A DNA stretch of 25,515 nt, taken from the NCBI GenBank assembly GCA_934446135.1, contig CAKSDT010000013.1:1-25515 (forward strand), given 5' to 3'. Under the pieces are notes generated by a model. That model was given only the letters and a program-made list of their open reading frames with translations. It had not been told where the DNA came from and did not search any database. Shown one piece after another: positions 22,392 through 25,515 of the stretch (within the stretch, counting starts at the first letter, position 1; the number at the start of each line of letters is the position of its first letter). The stretch comes from an uncultured Clostridia bacterium. Its GTDB lineage: Bacteria > Bacillota > Clostridia > RGIG6154. Made by a program: the position numbers and the translations under genes.

Positions 22392-23915
22392 ATGAAAAGA
22401 CCTGTAGTTTTAATGATACTTGACGGTTATGGCATAAATAACAATCATAACAAAGGCGTGAATGCCATTTATGAGGCAAACACACCTGTTATGGATGAAC
22501 TTTTTAAGACTTGCAGTCACACAACGCTTTCTGCAAGCGGACTTGATGTAGGACTTCCCGACGGGCAGATGGGAAATTCGGAAGTCGGTCACACAAATAT
22601 CGGTGCGGGAAGAATTGTTTATCAGGAACTTACGAGAATTACAAAGTCAATTCAAGACGGTGATATGGAAAACAATCCGGCACTCAAAAATGCTATGGAA
22701 AATGCCATAAAAAACAATTCTTCACTTCACTTTATGGGACTTTTGTCAGACGGCGGTGTTCACAGTCATATTGAGCATTTGTACGGACTTTTGAATATGG
22801 CGAAGAAAATGGGAGTAAAAAATGTTTTTGTTCATTGTTTTTTGGACGGCAGGGATGTTCCTCCGTCATCTGCAGCAGATTATGTCAAGACTTTATCTGA
22901 CAAACTGGAAGAAATCGGTGTAGGTCAGATTGCGTCTGTAATGGGAAGATTTTATGCAATGGACAGAGATAACCGTTGGGACAGAGTTGAAAAAGCATAT
23001 AAGGCTGTTGCACTGGGTGAGGGAGAATATTCAGAGTGTGCAGTAAAAGCAGTTAAAGATTCTTATGAAAATGGGGTGACAGATGAATTTGTCGTTCCTA
23101 CCGTTATAACAAAAGACGGAAAAGCAGTTGCAAATGTAACTGAAAATGATTCGGTGGTGTTCTTTAACTTCAGACCTGACCGTGCAAGAGAAATAACAAG
23201 AGCCTTCGTAGATCCTGAGTTTACAGGATTTGAAAGAGACTTAATAAATCCGGAGTTTGTTTGTATGACACAATATGACGCCACAATGCCTAATGTGGAA
23301 GTTGCATATAAACCTGAAAAACTCGTCAATACTTTTGGTGAAATAGTAAGCAAACACGGACTTAAACAGTTGAGGATTGCTGAAACTGAGAAATATGCTC
23401 ATGTAACATTTTTTTTCAACGGCGGTGTCGAAACTGTTTCAGAGGGTGAGGACAGAGCACTTATAGCGTCACCTAAGGTTGCAACTTATGACTTAAAACC
23501 AGAAATGAGTGCATATGAAGTTAAAGATGAACTTATTAAAAGACTTGATTCTGATAAATATGATGTTGTTATATTAAACTTTGCCAACTGTGATATGGTA
23601 GGACATACAGGTGTGTTTGAAGCTGCTGTAAAAGCAGTTGAAACAGTTGATAAATGTGTCGGCGAAGTTGTTGCAAAAATTAAAGAAAAAGGCGGCGTTG
23701 CACTTATTACTGCCGACCACGGAAATGCAGATAAAATGCTTGACGAAAACGGCGGTGCATTTACGGCTCACACAACAAACCCGGTTCCTTTAATACTTGT
23801 AAATGAACAAAGAGAATTAAAGCCGGGCAGACTTGCAGACCTTGCACCGACAATGCTTGAACTTTTGGGTATTGAAAAACCGAGTGAAATGACAGGCGAA
23901 AGTTTGCTTAAATAA
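22392..23915 (+). CDS. gpmI: 2,3-bisphosphoglycerate-independent phosphoglycerate mutase
   Basis: Interconverts 3- and 2-phosphoglycerate using two Mn ions and a phosphoserine intermediate. 507 residues, the usual length, of the alkaline phosphatase fold. Seen: the metal ligand D11 in MILDGYG, the nucleophile S63 in DGQMGNSEVGHTNIGAGR, HCFLDGRDVPP and MGRFYAMDRDNRWDR for substrate binding, FNFRPDRARE, YAHVTFFFNGG (also substrate-binding), then the metal sites NFANCDMVGHTG and TADHGNAD, and HTTNPVP. I chose the ATG at 22392 with AAAGGACTG before it. An upstream TTG-led frame at 22356 runs through the hairpin and lacks support. Last gene of the glycolytic run; a weak terminator follows. Confidence 0.99.
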   Translation: MKRPVVLMILDGYGINNNHNKGVNAIYEANTPVMDELFKTCSHTTLSASGLDVGLPDGQMGNSEVGHTNIGAGRIVYQELTRITKSIQDGDMENNPALKNAMENAIKNNSSLHFMGLLSDGGVHSHIEHLYGLLNMAKKMGVKNVFVHCFLDGRDVPPSSAADYVKTLSDKLEEIGVGQIASVMGRFYAMDRDNRWDRVEKAYKAVALGEGEYSECAVKAVKDSYENGVTDEFVVPTVITKDGKAVANVTENDSVVFFNFRPDRAREITRAFVDPEFTGFERDLINPEFVCMTQYDATMPNVEVAYKPEKLVNTFGEIVSKHGLKQLRIAETEKYAHVTFFFNGGVETVSEGEDRALIASPKVATYDLKPEMSAYEVKDELIKRLDSDKYDVVILNFANCDMVGHTGVFEAAVKAVETVDKCVGEVVAKIKEKGGVALITADHGNADKMLDENGGAFTAHTTNPVPLILVNEQRELKPGRLADLAPTMLELLGIEKPSEMTGESLLK

Positions 23916-23928
23916 ATGTTAAGAAATC

Positions 23929-23954
23929 AAGGCACGTAAAAACGCTCCTTTTTT
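23929..23954 (+). terminator. Probable terminator after gpmI
   Basis: AAGG and CGT pair with ACG and CCTT around an AAAA loop, with a 2x2 mismatch, followed by six T. The stem is weak. The T-run abuts the lexA -35 box. Confidence 0.5.
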
Positions 23955-23955
23955 C

Positions 23956-23984
23956 TTTACAAATTGCATGCTGTGTGCTAAACT
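23956..23984 (+). promoter_or_regulatory. Probable sigma-A promoter of lexA
   Basis: TTTACA (23956-23961), a 17-base spacer and TAAACT (23979-23984). The start of transcription would be very near the GGTGAT ribosome binding site, giving a short leader of roughly 10 bases. No GAAC-N4-GTTC SOS box is present, although lexA is usually autoregulated. Confidence 0.55.
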
Positions 23985-23999
23985 GTAATCGGTGATATT

Positions 24000-24584
24000 A
24001 TGCTTACGAAAAAACAGAGTGAGTTTTTGGAAAAACTGAATAATTTCATCGAAACAAAAGGTTATGTTCCCACAGTAAGAGAACTTTGTGATGTTTTAAA
24101 TCTTTCATCGACTGCTACTGTGCATAGTTATCTTAAAAAACTTGAGTCTGAAGGGTATATTGTCCGTGATAAAAACAAAAGCAGAAGAATTATAACCAAA
24201 TCAGAAACGGGGTTTGTTAAAGTTCCTGTGATAGGAACGGTTACGGCCGGCATTCCGATTTTTGCTTACGAAAATATTGAAGGTTATGTTCCTGTTTCAG
24301 AGAATTTTACAAGAGGCAGGGATGTATTTGTTTTAAAAGTTATGGGCGATTCTATGATAGAAAAAGGAATTTTTGACGGTGACAAACTTATTGTTAAAAA
24401 AACAAGTTCTGCTGAAAACGGAGATGTTGTTGTGGCATTGATAGATGACAGTGCAACAGTTAAGACATTTGTTAAAGACGGAAATAAAGTTTATTTAAAA
24501 CCTGAAAATCCGTCATACAAACCTATTTATGCCGATAATATACAAATACTCGGAACGGCACTGGGTCTTATCAGGGAATTTTAA
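24000..24584 (+). CDS. lexA: LexA SOS-response repressor
   Basis: Represses DNA-damage genes until RecA triggers self-cleavage. 194 residues. The N-terminal winged helix-turn-helix (about 1-65) includes GYVPTVRELCDVLNLSST and ATVHSYLKKLESEGYI. The cleavage site is A83-G84 in TVTAGIP. The catalytic dyad is S118 in VMGDSMIEKGI and K155 in DSATVKTF. The C-terminal IYADNIQILGTALGLIREF is typical. The start at 24000 has GGTGAT 4 bases upstream. It is followed 10 bases later by a cysteine-cluster gene on the same strand, so the two should be co-transcribed, and LexA would control its partner too. Confidence 0.97.
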   Translation: MLTKKQSEFLEKLNNFIETKGYVPTVRELCDVLNLSSTATVHSYLKKLESEGYIVRDKNKSRRIITKSETGFVKVPVIGTVTAGIPIFAYENIEGYVPVSENFTRGRDVFVLKVMGDSMIEKGIFDGDKLIVKKTSSAENGDVVVALIDDSATVKTFVKDGNKVYLKPENPSYKPIYADNIQILGTALGLIREF

Positions 24585-24594
24585 GGGAGAAAAT

Positions 24595-25095
24595 ATGAAA
24601 GCAGAAGAATTTTACAGGCCTATATATAAAAGTCTTGAAAATGTTACACCTATAAAAAAAGACTGCGGAATTTTATGCGGCGGTATATGTTGCGAGGATG
24701 GCGAAGAAAAAACAGGTATGCTTTTGTTCCCTTTTGAAGAAAAAATTCTTTCGGGCAAAGGCTATGAAATAGAGAAATCGAACTGTGAATACGGTGATGA
24801 TAAAACTGCACCGATACTTTTTTGCAGCGGTTATTGTGACAGGAAATTCCGTCCTCTTTCATGCATGATTTTTCCGCTTACACCTTATCTTAAAAAAGGA
24901 AAATTAAAACTGATAATGAACCCGGCGGCAAGGGGAATGTGTCCGCTGGCCCGGAGTTTAGAACCGGAGCAATTAGAACCGCTTTTTGTGAAGAATGTTT
25001 ATAAGGCGATGAAAAGAATAATGAAATTAAAAGACGGAGAAGATTACATAAATATGCTTACCGAAATATCTGATTCGTATTTTAATATAATGTAG
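24595..25095 (+). CDS. Cysteine-cluster protein (YkgJ-like putative metal-chelating domain)
   Basis: 166 residues with nine cysteines and no membrane segment. The layout is C24-x3-C28-x3-C32-C33 (in DCGILCGGICC), C64, C77-x3-C81 (FCSGYC), C90 in RPLSCMIFPL and C116 in ARGMCPL. The spaced clusters and the 'RPLSCxIFPL' patch resemble the YkgJ/UPF0153 family of presumed zinc- or iron-binding proteins, whose role is not settled. I chose the ATG at 24595, which has a GGGAGAAAAT ribosome binding site; a longer frame from 24529 would run through the end of lexA. It lies 10 bases after lexA and 10 bases before the next gene, so all three probably form one operon. A role linked to DNA damage or metal stress is inference from context only. 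Confidence 0.75.
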   Translation: MKAEEFYRPIYKSLENVTPIKKDCGILCGGICCEDGEEKTGMLLFPFEEKILSGKGYEIEKSNCEYGDDKTAPILFCSGYCDRKFRPLSCMIFPLTPYLKKGKLKLIMNPAARGMCPLARSLEPEQLEPLFVKNVYKAMKRIMKLKDGEDYINMLTEISDSYFNIM

Positions 25096-25105
25096 GGGAA
25101 AAAGT

Positions 25106-25515
25106 ATGGAGCTGTGTAAAAAAATGGTATGAAAAAACTTGCTTTTGACAGCAAATATGATGAGGAATTTAATGTCCTTATCGAAAAGCATAAAAATGTG
25201 AATCTTGAAAATGTTGTTTTTGGTGAAGATTTCAGGCTTAATTTATTAATTGCTTTGTATAAGTGTGAAAACATATCACAAAGATACAGTAATGAGGGAA
25301 TACCGGAAAGGGTTTTGCTTGATACTTTGAAAGATGTGGTGATTTGGTCCGATACATTTTATAATTATTCAGGATATTTGGGATTAGAAGAAACGCACTG
25401 GTTGGTCAGACATTTTGATTTTAAGATTTTTAGACTCGGGAGATTGCAGTTTGAATTTGGCAAATCTGAATGTACCGACAAAGAAGTCGGTGTTACAGAA
25501 GGCGAACATGTATTG
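25106..25515 (+). pseudogene. Acyltransferase N-terminal-domain-like protein, probably frameshifted and cut by the window edge
   Basis: An ATG at 25106 with AGGGGAAAAAGT before it reads MELCKKMV and meets TGA at 25130-25132. A second frame from ATG 25129, open to the window end, reads MKKLAFDSKYDEEFNVLIEK on, with ISQRYSNEGIPERVLLDTLK, VVIWSDTFYNYSGYLG and ETHWLVRHFDFKIFRLGRLQFEF. It has no ribosome binding site. Adding one A to the A7 run (25118-25124) joins them as MELCKKNGMKKLAFDSKYDE. The pattern 'I-x-DTL-x-D ... W ... KIFRLGRLQFE' resembles the N-terminal domain of a Firmicutes GNAT-like acyltransferase family (recalled from similar proteins, not searched). The GNAT core would lie beyond the window. 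It follows the Cys-cluster gene by 10 bases. Confidence 0.6.

Noticed and set aside
1..25515. Alternative genetic code or programmed stop-codon readthrough across the window
   Set aside because: Ordinary genes here end with TAA, TAG (ruvB, ruvC, the gene ending at 25095) and TGA (groES, ispD, araC) at their expected lengths, so no stop codon is reassigned.

Overview
The window looks like a chromosomal piece of an AT-rich, low-GC Gram-positive anaerobe, most likely a member of the Clostridia. The evidence is: strong AGGAGG-type ribosome binding sites, near-consensus sigma-A promoters with 17-base spacers, a perfect CIRCE element before groES-groEL, S-layer-homology and copper-amine-oxidase-type 'stalk' surface proteins, an LtaS-type phosphatase/transferase, class II GalT, archaeal/eukaryotic-type ProRS, the MEP isoprenoid pathway and FeoAB. 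I cannot name a genus. No rRNA, tRNA, CRISPR array, insertion sequence, prophage or integrase was seen. The longest stretch without a gene is under 200 bases.

Layout. (1) 1-2951, minus strand: ispD-ispF-proS and the start of a secreted stalk-domain protein; ispD carries an in-frame TAA. (2) 3028-5485, plus strand: feoA-feoB and a tiny FeoB-associated Cys-rich membrane peptide, split by an in-frame TAG. (3) 5533-11759, minus strand: an exported SLH protein, groES-groEL under CIRCE, and araC-ruvC-ruvA-ruvB with araC overlapping ruvC. (4) 11937-15642, plus strand: a TPR-like lipoprotein divergent from the AraC gene, a HAD phosphatase, galT and a DUF308/HdeD-like membrane protein. (5) 15713-19230: a full-length PurH homologue that has lost both sets of active-site motifs, followed by an LtaS-like enzyme. 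(6) 19358-23915: degV, then the glycolytic genes pgk-tpiA-gpmI separated by hairpins. (7) 24000-25515: lexA, a cysteine-cluster protein and the 5' part of a probable acyltransferase gene that appears frameshifted in an A7 run.

How the genes work together. IspD and IspF are consecutive-module enzymes of the MEP pathway. FeoA, FeoB and the Cys-rich peptide form a ferrous-iron uptake unit. RuvABC resolve Holliday junctions, and LexA, 13 kb away, is the SOS repressor. Pgk, TpiA and GpmI run lower glycolysis, into which GalT feeds galactose. Most of the window is housekeeping.

The most unusual items are the PurH-like pseudoenzyme and three separate coding interruptions (ispD TAA, Cys-rich peptide TAG, acyltransferase frameshift) in otherwise well-conserved frames. 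TAA, TAG and TGA are all used as ordinary stops elsewhere in the window (TAG ends ruvB, ruvC and the gene ending at 25095), so a changed genetic code is not the explanation. Sequence error, strain-level mutation or recoding remain open. I did not find a convincing new multi-gene defence or metabolic system.
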